Assembly: GCA_964580215.1 (NCBI GenBank)
Contig: CAZOJT010000058.1
Coordinates: 1-17,143, forward strand
Direction of reading: 5' to 3'
From: SM23-73-3 sp964580215
GTDB lineage: Bacteria; Zixibacteria; MSB-5A5; SM1-73
Length of the DNA: 17,143 nucleotides
Under the pieces are notes generated by a model. That model worked only from the letters and a program-made list of their open reading frames with translations. It did no database searches and was not told the DNA's origin. The position numbers were made by a program, and so were the translations under genes. Below, piece by piece: positions 1 through 6,512 of this stretch (the stretch's first letter is position 1; every line of letters starts with the position of its first letter).

Positions 1-1471
1 CATCTGAAAATACAGAATCACGATGATCTCCGGTGAACCAGATCAAGATATCGAAATCTGCGAAATCATAGGTGGTATCGGGATAAGCCCCTTTGTCCCA
101 TATATCATAAACTGCCTTCAGAGAATCAAAAGCGTCTATGAAGTAATCTTCGTAATTAGTACCAAGACTGTCCAAACCTTGATCATCATCCAATAAGAGT
201 ATCTCGCGACCCACAAATACCTCCACGGTGGTATCAATCGTGTAAATCGGGCCACCAGGACCACCGGAATCTCCGGAAACGTGAAAAGTAAAGTAAACCC
301 TTCTGGGTGGAAAATCATCGGGCACGTAAAACTCCATAGGATCTGAAGAATTGTCCAGAATATCTTTAGAATCCATATCCCCCAAATAAGAGTAATCATC
401 AGTAATTACTATGCCTTCCGTATCCGCTGTGACGGTCGCCTCAACCCCCCAAATTTGAGACCAAACATTATACAGGGCAAAATCCAGACGAATTGTCTCT
501 CCGGGCTCAACTCTGCCGTCTCCGTCTCCCCCTGCTTCGTCGTTTACCCCATAATCCTCTAAATAGACATAAGGTCGGTGAAAGATGTAATGCACCAGAT
601 CAGCACCAGTGCCTATCTGGCAACATCCCCGCTTTATGTAGAAGAATCCATCCATGCCCCAACCCCTGCCCCAACTGTTTTTTCCTATCCAGGCTCCGTC
701 ACCGTTACACAAGGTGTCATCCCAACCAACCAGCAGGACGCAATGGTTAAGGCCAAAATATGTGTAATCGAAACATCCGTCCCTATAATAGGAAAAAGTA
801 TCTGGGGCTGCCATGAGTACTGCTACCGGTCCGTAATTATAGATGGCGTTTTTAATGGCATTCTCGTCGGGGCTATTGCACACCACTGTCCAGTGCGAGA
901 TTTTTGCCCATTTCTCACAAGATGCTTGAGTACAGGGAACCCAGTGATCCGCTTGATAGGGCATACACTCTTCTTTTGCTGCGCCAGGATTTTGAAAGAG
1001 CTCATAAGCTAACTCTGGCCAAGCTCCGTCGCAGCCTGAGCCATAAGTCTTACATGAAAGAACCTGCTGTTCTGAGAGGTCCATCTCCACCTCGCCGTAG
1101 ATCTTGACATGAGCCTCCAAAGCTCCCACAGCACAAAAGTCCCAACAACTTCCGCAATCCCCTTGATTTTTGGCTGGGGTCACTCCATTAAAGTCACGCC
1201 AGTCAAAGCGGGTGGGATAAGGTACTCCTTTCGGGACTTCCAACTTTTCGGCTTTCTCCCGCCACTCCCAATATCCCTCGGGAAGTTTTAAACCGAGAAG
1301 CTTCTTCTTTCGCTCGGGCGAAAAATCTGAAACCGAGGTCTTCCCAGCGGTCCAAGAACACGTCCCCTCCCCCGCCTTTGGATCAGATGTATTCTGAGCC
1401 AGGCTCAAACCATACGTCCCAACTGTAAAAAAGAGAAGAAGAATCAGACTGGAAATTCTTAAACTTTTCAT
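1..1471 (-). CDS. Secreted papain-family (C1A) cysteine protease, 3' end beyond the window
   Basis: Reading the minus strand from the ATG at 1471 gives 490 codons with no stop before the window edge, so the C-terminus is missing. Residues 1-26 are a signal peptide (basic start, then a long Leu/Ile/Phe core). The papain fold is clear. The oxyanion Gln103 and nucleophile Cys109 lie in NQGDCGSCWDF, His243 in LNHCVLLVGW, and Asn265 in GKNSWGRGWG, so the catalytic set is complete. WDF replaces the commoner WAF after the nucleophile. After about residue 300 comes a segment with GDGRVEPGE, typical of beta-sandwich domains in secreted proteins of these bacteria. From about residue 424 a second domain starts with ILLLDDDQG and continues to FDILIWFTGD. 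GAGGA sits seven bases before the ATG, supporting the start. It is an exported peptidase, probably anchored or sorted by its missing C-terminus. The family is sure; its substrate is unknown. Confidence 0.9.
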   Translation of the reverse strand, partial: MKSLRISSLILLLFFTVGTYGLSLAQNTSDPKAGEGTCSWTAGKTSVSDFSPERKKKLLGLKLPEGYWEWREKAEKLEVPKGVPYPTRFDWRDFNGVTPAKNQGDCGSCWDFCAVGALEAHVKIYGEVEMDLSEQQVLSCKTYGSGCDGAWPELAYELFQNPGAAKEECMPYQADHWVPCTQASCEKWAKISHWTVVCNSPDENAIKNAIYNYGPVAVLMAAPDTFSYYRDGCFDYTYFGLNHCVLLVGWDDTLCNGDGAWIGKNSWGRGWGMDGFFYIKRGCCQIGTGADLVHYIFHRPYVYLEDYGVNDEAGGDGDGRVEPGETIRLDFALYNVWSQIWGVEATVTADTEGIVITDDYSYLGDMDSKDILDNSSDPMEFYVPDDFPPRRVYFTFHVSGDSGGPGGPIYTIDTTVEVFVGREILLLDDDQGLDSLGTNYEDYFIDAFDSLKAVYDIWDKGAYPDTTYDFADFDILIWFTGDHRDSVFSD

Positions 1472-1495
1472 TTTAGTTCCTCTTAAGTTATAAGG

Positions 1496-1699
1496 TTAAA
1501 TAATTTTCCCATTTTGTTTTTCAAAACAAGGATTACATACATAGAAAAATCCTTTGAGAGAAAAATACATGTCTCCACCTTTTCTGTTTAAAATTTTCCA
1601 AACAACCCCTGCAGATTGTCTTTTGCCCCCCGAAGCTTTTGAGAAGAGTTCTTTTATGCGCTCTAAGGTTACCTCTTCTGAAGAATCTCCTTCTTCCAA
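1496..1699 (-). CDS. Small hypothetical protein with a CxxC near its end
   Basis: A 67-residue frame starting at TTG (1699) and ending 24 bases before the protease start. The product is charged at its N-terminus (EEGDSSEEVTLERIKELF), with a Lys/Gly-rich middle and a C-terminal FFYVCNPCFEKQNGK, where the CxxC could bind metal or form a disulfide. Its Lys/Glu content looks more like a real protein than the overlapping frame does. Against it, there is no ATG and no Shine-Dalgarno. A -35/-10 pair ends five bases before the TTG, so if real it may be read from a nearly leaderless mRNA and could be cotranscribed with the protease. I do not recognise the family. Confidence 0.35.
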   Translation of the reverse strand: MEEGDSSEEVTLERIKELFSKASGGKRQSAGVVWKILNRKGGDMYFSLKGFFYVCNPCFEKQNGKII

Positions 1700-1704
1700 T
1701 TAAT

Positions 1705-1732
1705 AAGATAAGAAGATAGACAAAAAAGTCAA
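1705..1732 (-). promoter_or_regulatory. Possible promoter abutting the small minus-strand ORF
   Basis: On the minus strand TTGACT (1732-1727), a 16-base spacer and TATCTT (1710-1705) lie five bases before the TTG at 1699. The bases around the -35 closely resemble those upstream of the gene at 3562 (TCTTGACTTTT followed by TTG in both), which supports a real promoter class. The -10 matches consensus at four of six positions. Confidence 0.3.
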
Positions 1733-1871
1733 GACAAATCTCACGCTCTCCTTCGGGCACAAGGTGAGAGGTTACCCTCCAATGCACGCCACGCGCGGCC
1801 TTTTGCCAAGACTTTCGGATAATTCAAAACGACCTCGAATAGTTCTTTTGTGATAATTCACTCAGACATCA

Positions 1872-2066
1872 TCACGAAACAAAAGTAGAGCAAAGGCGCC
1901 TTTCAACCACCTCATAATAAGTTCGGCTGATTAAGTCAAAATCTTTGAGAACTATCATAGGAATTTCAAACACCTTTTTGAGACGATGAAGTTCTTATTG
2001 TGAGAACAACTGGATTTTATCTAAATATTCGGGATGCAACCCCAAACACCTTTGGAGCGTTTGAGT
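1872..2066 (-). pseudogene. Remnant of an unidentified gene with an internal stop
   Basis: On the minus strand one frame between stops reads 23 codons (ending LHPEYLDKIQLFSQ), a TAA at 1997-1995, then 40 more codons (including RLKKVFEIPMIVLKDFDLI and YYEVVERRL) to a TGA at 1874-1872. The residue mix, alternating hydrophobic and charged, looks protein-like across the internal stop, as in a decayed gene. No start codon or ribosome site is visible, and I cannot name the family. It may be chance. Confidence 0.25.
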
Positions 2067-2069
2067 TTA

Positions 2070-2091
2070 CCCTGAACTATATGGTTCAGGG
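2070..2091. repeat. Perfect 8-bp inverted repeat
   Basis: CCCTGAAC and GTTCAGGG flank a six-base loop. There is no U-run on either side, so it is not a typical terminator. Confidence 0.6.
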
Positions 2092-2144
2092 CTTGTCTCG
2101 GATGAAAAAGTATTGGCCCGGGCCTTGGACAATGATATAGTGTA

Positions 2145-2180
2145 ACAGCCAGAACCTAACTTAAGTTAGGTTCTGGCTGT
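2145..2180. repeat. 36-bp perfect palindrome
   Basis: The 18-base arms are fully complementary with no spacer. The centre is TTAA at 2161-2164 and the arm starts ACAGCCAGAACCTAAC. As RNA it would make a 16-bp stem with a UUAA loop on either strand. Part of the right arm (AGGTTCTGGCT) is repeated directly at 2184-2194. No U-run follows on either strand, so it looks like a REP-type element or a protein-binding site rather than a terminator. Confidence 0.85.
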
Positions 2181-2232
2181 GTCAGGTTCTGGCTCTAAAA
2201 GCTAACCTACATATCCTTCATGTCATTTTGAA

Positions 2233-2260
2233 TTGGCTTGCAATTTTTAACCCATAATAT
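2233..2260 (+). promoter_or_regulatory. Weak candidate promoter for rtcA
   Basis: TTGGCT (2233-2238), a 16-base spacer and TAATAT (2255-2260) in an AT-rich stretch about 40 bases before the rtcA start. The -10 is good and the -35 poor. Confidence 0.3.
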
Positions 2261-2299
2261 ATTTTAGAGTTTGTCAAGTATATCTTGGAGGGTGGTTAT

Positions 2300-3343
2300 A
2301 TGTATTTGCAGATAGATGGTAACTATGGTGAGGGTGGGGGACAGATTCTCAGAACCACGCTTTCCCTCTCCTGCATTTTGAAAAAGCCAGTGGAAATCGT
2401 CAATATTCGAAAGGGGAGAAAGATCCCCGGACTTCAGCCCCAGCATCTCACCTCGGTTTCCGCCTGCAAAAAGATAAGCAGTGCTGAGGTGCAAGGCGAT
2501 AGCCTCCAGTCAGTGGTTTTGAGATTTTCACCACAACAGACAGAAGGTGGAGATTTCACTTTCGATGTGGCGGAAAGGAAAAGAAGCGCAGGCTCGACCT
2601 CCCTGGTTTTGCAAACATTATTTTTGCCTTTAAGCCGTTGTGAGAATAGCTCAAAGACAAAAGTATTGGGTGGCACACACGTGCCCTGGAGTCCTCCTTA
2701 CGATTATCTCAAGGAGATTTTCGTCTCCATGGTGAAAAAAATTGGATGTGCGATAGACCTTGAGATCAAAAACTGGGGCTGGTATCCTAAAGGTGGTGGA
2801 GAGGTGCTTTGCAGCATCCAACCCACCTCCAAGTTCTCTCCGTTAAATCTGACCGAAAGGGGGAAATTGCTCGGTTTGTCCGGAATCTCTGTGGTTTCCA
2901 ATCTCCCCAACTCCATAGCAGAAAGACAAAGAGATCAAGCCATAAAGATCTTGAAGGATAAAGGATTTTCCCCGGGAATTAAGCTTCTGCAAGCTCCATC
3001 TATCGGACAGGGAACTTTCTTTTTCCTGAAGGCGGAATTTGAAAACTCGGTGGCTGGTTTTGGCGCTCTGGGAGAGAGAGGTAAAAGGGCGGAGAAGGTG
3101 GCAGAGGAAGCATGTGACGATTTTTTGCAATTTATGCACACAGATGGAGCAGTCGATCCTCATCTGGCAGATCAGTTGATCCCTTATTTAGCCTTAGCGA
3201 ACGGGACATCAACTTTCACCGTGTCAAGGATCACCAAACATCTTTTGACCAACATCTGGGTGGTGAAACAATTTTTGCAAACCCAGATTTTGGTTGAAGG
3301 AAAGCAAGGAGAACAAGGCAAGGTGACAATTGCGCCCTCTTGA
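2300..3343 (+). CDS. rtcA: RNA 3'-terminal phosphate cyclase
   Basis: This enzyme converts an RNA 3'-phosphate to a 2',3'-cyclic phosphate through an AMP intermediate, in RNA end repair. The start is the ATG at 2300 because GGAGGG lies seven bases before it; the frame is open from a TTG at 2285. The 347-residue product has the family length. It begins with the signature DGNYGEGGGQILRTTLSLS at residues 5-23, continues with IRKGRKIPGLQPQHL, and carries His288 in DPHLADQLIPYLALA, which corresponds to the nucleophile that accepts AMP. No RtcB, RtcR or Ro60-like gene lies in the window, so the usual rtc operon context is absent. A hairpin spans its stop codon and leads into the folded region at 3340-3480. 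The family call is secure. Confidence 0.95.
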   Translation: MYLQIDGNYGEGGGQILRTTLSLSCILKKPVEIVNIRKGRKIPGLQPQHLTSVSACKKISSAEVQGDSLQSVVLRFSPQQTEGGDFTFDVAERKRSAGSTSLVLQTLFLPLSRCENSSKTKVLGGTHVPWSPPYDYLKEIFVSMVKKIGCAIDLEIKNWGWYPKGGGEVLCSIQPTSKFSPLNLTERGKLLGLSGISVVSNLPNSIAERQRDQAIKILKDKGFSPGIKLLQAPSIGQGTFFFLKAEFENSVAGFGALGERGKRAEKVAEEACDDFLQFMHTDGAVDPHLADQLIPYLALANGTSTFTVSRITKHLLTNIWVVKQFLQTQILVEGKQGEQGKVTIAPS

Positions 3344-3480
3344 AATCAGCCCATTTCAACCCCCTGTTGATGAGTGTTGGTTCAGAATGAATCGACACTC
3401 TGAACTAAGAATGTTGCGGGGTAAGGGCTTGCCCTGAGGACTTAGACCGAAAGGTACCCCGCAACAACAGCGGGTTAAGA
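3340..3480 (+). ncRNA. Candidate structured RNA or 3' UTR element after rtcA
   Basis: Nearly every base can pair. A hairpin TTGAAAT/ATTTCAA (3340-3346/3353-3359) spans the rtcA stop. A closing helix pairs AACCC (3358-3362) with GGGTT (3472-3476) and CTGTTG (3364-3369) with CAACAG (3465-3470) around one C-C mismatch. Inside it, GAGTGT (3372-3377) pairs with ACACTC (3395-3400) while GTTCA (3380-3384) pairs with TGAAC (3401-3405), which is an H-type pseudoknot with directly abutting stems. Next a 10-bp helix (3413-3422/3456-3465) encloses AGGG-CTTG-CCCT and ACC-GAAA-GGT, two stems capped by classic stable tetraloops. CTTG and GAAA loops form only when the plus strand is transcribed. There is no U-tract after it. 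It could be a 3' UTR element, a separate RNA or a repeat copy, and I match it to no known RNA family. Confidence 0.45.
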
Positions 3481-3526
3481 AGGGGCGGGTGAAGAAAATG
3501 GGGAAACTCCACAACTTGCTTTTATC

Positions 3527-3555
3527 TTGACTTTTCTTGCCAAATCCACAATCTT
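3527..3555 (+). promoter_or_regulatory. Candidate promoter giving a nearly leaderless lpxH-like mRNA
   Basis: TTGACT (3527-3532), a 17-base spacer and AATCTT (3550-3555). The expected transcription start falls within a base or two of the ATG at 3562. That gene has no Shine-Dalgarno, which agrees with leaderless translation. The -10 matches consensus at only three of six positions. Confidence 0.4.
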
Positions 3556-3561
3556 TTTCAC

Positions 3562-4287
3562 ATGTCCAAAGCTGTGTTTTTCCTCTCCGATGCTCATCTG
3601 GGAGCAGAAGAAGAAGACAAAGAAAAACTTAAGGAAGAAAAGCTCATCTCTTTTCTTGACAAAGTAAAAGAGGAGGGGGAATTCCTATACCTGGTGGGGG
3701 ATATGTTTGAATTCTGGTTCGAGTATAAAGATGCTATTCCCAAGGATCATTTCAGGATTTTGACCAAATTGAAGCAACTGGTGGATTTTGGGATTAAGAT
3801 AAATTACGTGGTGGGAAATCATGATTTCTGGTTAGGGGATTTCCTCCCCAAACACATTGGCATCCCCATCTTTAAACAACCTATCAAAGTCGTTCATCAA
3901 GGGAAAAGGATTTTCATCACCCATGGAGATGGCTTGGCAAAAAGCGATCTGGGGTATAGGATTTTAAGAAAGATTCTGAGAAATAAAATAAACATTTTCC
4001 TTTACCGGCAAATTCCTCCTGACCTCAGCTATTCTCTGGCAAAGTTTGTTGCCAGTAGGAGCCGGAGCCAGGTTCAAAAGCGGGATAAAAGCTATCTGAA
4101 AGAGTATCAGAGTTTTGCTCAAGAAAAGATCAAGCAAGGCTTCGATGCGGTGATTTTAGCCCACACTCATATTCCCGTTTTACATGACATAGGTGAAGGG
4201 GTATATTTAAACTTAGGAGACTGGTTTCAGCATTTCACCTATGGAAGACTATGGGAAGGAAAGTTCTATCTGGAAAGTTATGCATAG
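3562..4287 (+). CDS. lpxH: LpxH-like UDP-2,3-diacylglucosamine pyrophosphatase
   Basis: A 241-residue calcineurin-type metallophosphoesterase of the LpxH family, which cuts UDP-2,3-diacylglucosamine to lipid X and UMP on the cytoplasmic side of the inner membrane during lipid A synthesis. The metal-binding set is complete: Asp10 and His12 (SDAHLG), Asp47 (VGDMFEFW), Asn86-His87-Asp88 (GNHDFW), His121 (THGDG), and His201/His203 (AHTHIP). The FEFW stretch and the basic, aromatic cap region around residues 130-180 are like LpxH rather than general phosphodiesterases. Length matches the family. The ATG at 3562 has no ribosome-binding site and lies just after a promoter-like pair. No other lipid A gene is adjacent, so the assignment rests on the protein alone; LpxH2 or YbbF-like relatives are alternatives. 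Confidence 0.82.
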   Translation: MSKAVFFLSDAHLGAEEEDKEKLKEEKLISFLDKVKEEGEFLYLVGDMFEFWFEYKDAIPKDHFRILTKLKQLVDFGIKINYVVGNHDFWLGDFLPKHIGIPIFKQPIKVVHQGKRIFITHGDGLAKSDLGYRILRKILRNKINIFLYRQIPPDLSYSLAKFVASRSRSQVQKRDKSYLKEYQSFAQEKIKQGFDAVILAHTHIPVLHDIGEGVYLNLGDWFQHFTYGRLWEGKFYLESYA

Positions 4288-4355
4288 GTGAAGGCGCTTC
4301 TCTTTCTTTTCCCTTGCCGTCTGATAAAGCGTTGGTTGGGGGTGCCCTTCTCTCG

Positions 4356-4442
4356 GACTGCGTCCTTCGAGACGAAGTCAGGGTGAATCCCCTCCTTAAA
4401 AAGGAGGAGAGCTTAGGTTCCCTCTCCTTTCCAAGGAGAGGG
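4356..4442. repeat. Cluster of three hairpin repeats after the lpxH-like gene
   Basis: Three inverted repeats follow one another: GACTGCGTC/GACGAAGTC (4356-4364/4371-4379, one mismatch), CCTCCTT/AAGGAGG (4391-4397/4401-4407) and CCCTCTCCTT/AAGGAGAGGG (4420-4429/4433-4442). None has a U-tract. They resemble short intergenic palindromes scattered in many draft genomes of candidate phyla, and could protect or end the transcript of the upstream gene. Confidence 0.6.
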
Positions 4443-4702
4443 CTAGGGTGAGGTTGGCAAAAACCACAATAACCTTCCCTCAGGTGTGCTCAAATGGAGC
4501 GGGTGGGGATACCCCATAACAACCAGCGGTTTTAATCAAAGAAAAAGATGGGAGACACAAACTCAATTGGTAGACTTTTGTCTTGATTGCCTATTTTGGC
4601 AAAAAAGCTTTGCATTGTCTTCAGATCAACTATATTTTGGGTGTCGGATCATGTTGAAACACAACATATTGTGATTTTTTTACTAAAAAACGCATTTTTT
4701 GC
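4443..4702. other. Intergenic, no gene seen
   Basis: A 62-codon open frame at 4486-4674 has no ribosome-binding site and an unconvincing composition. A small inverted repeat ATGTTG/CAACAT (near 4650-4666) is the only structure noted. Confidence 0.5.
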
Positions 4703-4731
4703 TTGACAAGCTCAAGTTTATTTTTTACAAT
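4703..4731 (+). promoter_or_regulatory. Strong sigma-70-type promoter for thyX
   Basis: A perfect TTGACA (4703-4708), a 17-base spacer and TACAAT (4726-4731, five of six). It is the best promoter in the window. The expected start near 4738 leaves a leader of about 160 bases before the thyX ATG. Confidence 0.75.
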
Positions 4732-4737
4732 ACTAAT

Positions 4738-4894
4738 GTGGGAAGATTCTGATTTAGGGAGGGGATGAATTGGGATCTTCCCCCAACCTGTTGTAATCCA
4801 ACAAATTACAATAGTTGGCTTTTCTTGTGAATTTTTAGGTAAAGGGAGATTTTTCGCCTGAAAACAGGTCTGAATTGCGAAATCTTTGGAGGAG
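4738..4894 (+). promoter_or_regulatory. Structured thyX leader with an attenuator-like hairpin
   Basis: Three structures can form. First, GGGAAGAT (4740-4747) pairs with ATCTTCCC (4775-4782), competing with TTGGG/CCCAA (4770-4774/4782-4786). Second, CTGTTGTAAT (4788-4797) pairs with ATTACAATAG (4805-4814). It can be extended by CCAAC/GTTGG (4783-4787/4814-4818) and is followed at once by CTTTTCTT, like an intrinsic terminator. Its loop bases CCAA could instead pair with TTGG at 4815-4818. Third, AGATTTTTCGC (4847-4857) pairs with GCGAAATCT (4877-4885), with a two-base bulge, ending two bases before the thyX ribosome site. This could be an attenuator or an unknown riboswitch; I match it to no known class. 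Confidence 0.4.
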
Positions 4895-4898
4895 CAAG

Positions 4899-5624
4899 AT
4901 GCCCAAATCCGGGTCGAACAAGCAAAGGGGCAAGGGAGAAAGGTACAAGGTCAAAAGGTTAGCGGCGGTCGGCGGACGGCCGACGGTGGACGCCAGCGTA
5001 GAGCTCATGGCTATCACCCCTAATGCTGAGGATATAATTGAGAGAGCTTGCCGGACCTGTTATCTGAGTTTCCACAGATACAATCCACCCTCCTCCACCG
5101 CGGAGTTGATAAAGAAGGTTATTCATAAAGGACACCACTCTGTTTTGGAACATGCCACAGCCACTTTCCGAATAAAGGGAGGCTCGCGGGTTTTTACACA
5201 CGAGTTGGTCCGGCACAGGCTTATGTCACCTTCTCAGGAGAGCCAGAGATACGTGGAATATGGCAAGACAAAACAATTCGAGTTTGTCATCCCACCAACC
5301 ATTCAGAATACAAAGTTCGAAGACAAGTTCAAACAATTAGCCGGTCAGGCATTTGATCTTTATCAGGAGATGGTTAAAGCAGAGATTCCCAAAGAGGATG
5401 CGCGCTACATCCTCCCCAACGCCACCACCTCCGAGATCGTGATATCTGCCAATTTCCGGGAACTGAGACACATCTTTGAAATCAGATGTGTGGAAAGAGC
5501 ACACTGGGAGATAAGGGAGATTTGCCTACAGATGCTCAAGATCATGAAAGAACAGGCCCCCATTGTGTTCTGGGATTTTCACATAGATGAAAAGAACAAA
5601 GTAGCTTTTAGGAAAGATGAATGA
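4899..5624 (+). CDS. thyX: Flavin-dependent thymidylate synthase
   Basis: ThyX makes dTMP from dUMP with methylene-tetrahydrofolate, FAD and NADPH, replacing ThyA. The product has 241 residues from the ATG at 4899, chosen because GGAGGAG (4888-4894) lies just before it; a TTG at 4875 opens the frame but lacks a ribosome site. The ThyX motif RHR-x7-S is present at residues 105-107 onward (RHRLMSPSQESQRY). The N-terminal strand VELMAITPNAED begins at residue 34 instead of near residue 2-3 as is usual. It is preceded by a basic tail and by LAAVGGRPTVDAS, encoded by four 7-bp tandem repeats, which looks like an in-frame insertion. The downstream catalytic core appears intact. The gene has its own strong promoter and a long folded leader. 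Confidence 0.95.
   Translation: MPKSGSNKQRGKGERYKVKRLAAVGGRPTVDASVELMAITPNAEDIIERACRTCYLSFHRYNPPSSTAELIKKVIHKGHHSVLEHATATFRIKGGSRVFTHELVRHRLMSPSQESQRYVEYGKTKQFEFVIPPTIQNTKFEDKFKQLAGQAFDLYQEMVKAEIPKEDARYILPNATTSEIVISANFRELRHIFEIRCVERAHWEIREICLQMLKIMKEQAPIVFWDFHIDEKNKVAFRKDE
4964..4991 (+). repeat. Four tandem heptamers inside thyX
   Basis: Units GGCGGTC, GGCGGAC, GGCCGAC and GGTGGAC follow without gaps and are much richer in GC than the flanking codons. They encode about residues 22-31, in the N-terminal region that other ThyX proteins lack. Reading AAVGGRPTVDA, they sit in the same codon phase as the heptamers in nrdJ. Confidence 0.8.
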
Positions 5625-5633
5625 TGTAGGATT

Positions 5634-5724
5634 GTCACCCTGAGCAAAGCGAAAGACCTTTGTGTCACCCTGAGCAGAGCGAAGGGTCTCTGTCTCTGGG
5701 ATTCTTCGCTCCGCTCAGAATGAC
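5634..5724. repeat. Repeat family A, copy 1 (imperfect palindrome)
   Basis: Two direct starts of GTCACCCTGAGC (5634 and 5664), the second ending in GCTCAGAATGAC, so the outer parts pair as a long imperfect hairpin. A diverged copy lies at 6513-6606. The GTCACCCTGAGC(G)AAGCGAAGGGTC motif is widespread in bacterial intergenic regions. Confidence 0.75.
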
Positions 5725-5735
5725 TGTTTGTCGAG

Positions 5736-5856
5736 GCTCGGTTTACGGTAGCGATGCCCGTATCGAGGCTCGATGTTAGAAGCTCGAATCAAGATACTTG
5801 AATTCCGAGCATTCAGCTTCGACACCGAACTTCGTTACGAGCTTCGCCAACGATAA
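5736..5856. repeat. Repeat family B, copy 1 (121 bp)
   Basis: A 121-bp unit matching 7377-7497 without gaps and with about a dozen mismatches. It is rich in CTCG/CGAG and GCTTCG inverted motifs. It is followed closely by a family C hairpin, as copy 2 is. Confidence 0.85.
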
Positions 5857-5868
5857 ACGAGAACGGTC

Positions 5869-5921
5869 GTCAACCATCCTTCTGAATGAATCCTCAACGC
5901 AAGCCCTTCGGGATGGTTGAC
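5869..5921. repeat. Repeat family C, hairpin II only
   Basis: The outer arms GTCAACCATCC and GGATGGTTGAC pair around a variable inner segment containing CCC-TTCG-GG. It ends 25 bases before the lipoprotein ATG, just upstream of the ribosome site. Confidence 0.85.
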
Positions 5922-5946
5922 CCACAAAACCTAGGGAGGAGGGTTT

Positions 5947-6501
5947 ATGAATTTGAAACCGAATAAAACCACGGCAATTCACATAGCGATAGGAGTCATA
6001 TTCCTCCTGATAGTTCTTGCAATAGGATGTGATTCGGATACCAGAACTCAAAGTCCAGACGAGCAGAGGGAAGCAGAGACAGCTACCATTGATAAAACCT
6101 TGGCTGAGCTTAAGGACTTTGAAGTGGACAACTATGAGGAATTGAAGCGAAGGTATCCTCTGGGATGGGCCTATTTCGTCGTGGACCCGGAGAAGAAGGA
6201 AATCGTTTCCAAGGGTGAAACTGGCTTATCCACTGATTTTAGGATCGACTGGAGCAAAGCTCAAGTACATGACATCACGCCGGAGAGGGTAATCCTTCAG
6301 CTTCCAGATATCTTCTATAAGTCGGAAGAGAATCACATAGGTGATCAAATGGTGAATTTCCCCAGGGGCGTTGGCACATCGCCGAGAGTCGACTTCAGCC
6401 CGGAAGGGCTTGACATGTGGGTTCAAATGTTAGTTGACGATGAAGAGAGATTTGTGATGCTTATGGGTTTTAGGGAGGAACGAACAACGAGTGAGGAGTA
6501 G
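5947..6501 (+). CDS. Putative lipoprotein of unknown function
   Basis: A 184-residue protein with a basic N-terminus, a hydrophobic stretch at residues 10-27 and a lipobox ending LAIGC28, so it should be cut before Cys28 and lipid-anchored. Asp29 follows the cysteine; in E. coli that position favours staying in the inner membrane, but this may not carry over here. The rest is acidic and soluble, with a Glu-rich linker (residues 35-60) and then a globular part containing GWAYFVVDPEKKEIV. A strong GGGAGGAGGG site precedes the ATG. The gene stands alone between palindromic repeats and no partner is evident. I do not recognise a family. Confidence 0.85.
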   Translation: MNLKPNKTTAIHIAIGVIFLLIVLAIGCDSDTRTQSPDEQREAETATIDKTLAELKDFEVDNYEELKRRYPLGWAYFVVDPEKKEIVSKGETGLSTDFRIDWSKAQVHDITPERVILQLPDIFYKSEENHIGDQMVNFPRGVGTSPRVDFSPEGLDMWVQMLVDDEERFVMLMGFREERTTSEE

Positions 6502-6512
6502 AGAGGAAGATT

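Larger units (their letters stand above)
1733..2286. other. Non-coding stretch with decayed coding fragments and palindromes
   Basis: No intact gene is visible. The minus strand holds short runs that read like protein but are broken by stops, including the remnant at 1872-2066 and one near 1743-1851 (reading IITKELFEVVLNYPKVLAKG). Two clean inverted repeats (2070-2091 and 2145-2180) and a short GGCCCGGGCC palindrome (2115-2124) also lie here. The pattern suggests a lost gene whose space has been filled by repeats. Confidence 0.5.

Noticed and set aside
578..1012. 144-codon plus-strand ORF
   Set aside because: It lies opposite the well-supported protease coding sequence, which has a complete catalytic set.
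1533..1787. 84-codon minus-strand ORF overlapping the small CxxC ORF
   Set aside because: Arg/Phe-rich composition without pattern and no ribosome site; the 1496-1699 frame is the better candidate.
3372..3476. tRNA, YrlA-like RNA or hammerhead ribozyme in the folded region after rtcA
   Set aside because: There is no T-loop motif, acceptor stem or anticodon arm, and the GAAA and TGATGAG fragments are not in hammerhead order.
4486..4674. 62-codon plus-strand ORF
   Set aside because: No ribosome site, Trp/Cys-rich composition with no domain, and it spans low-complexity intergenic DNA.
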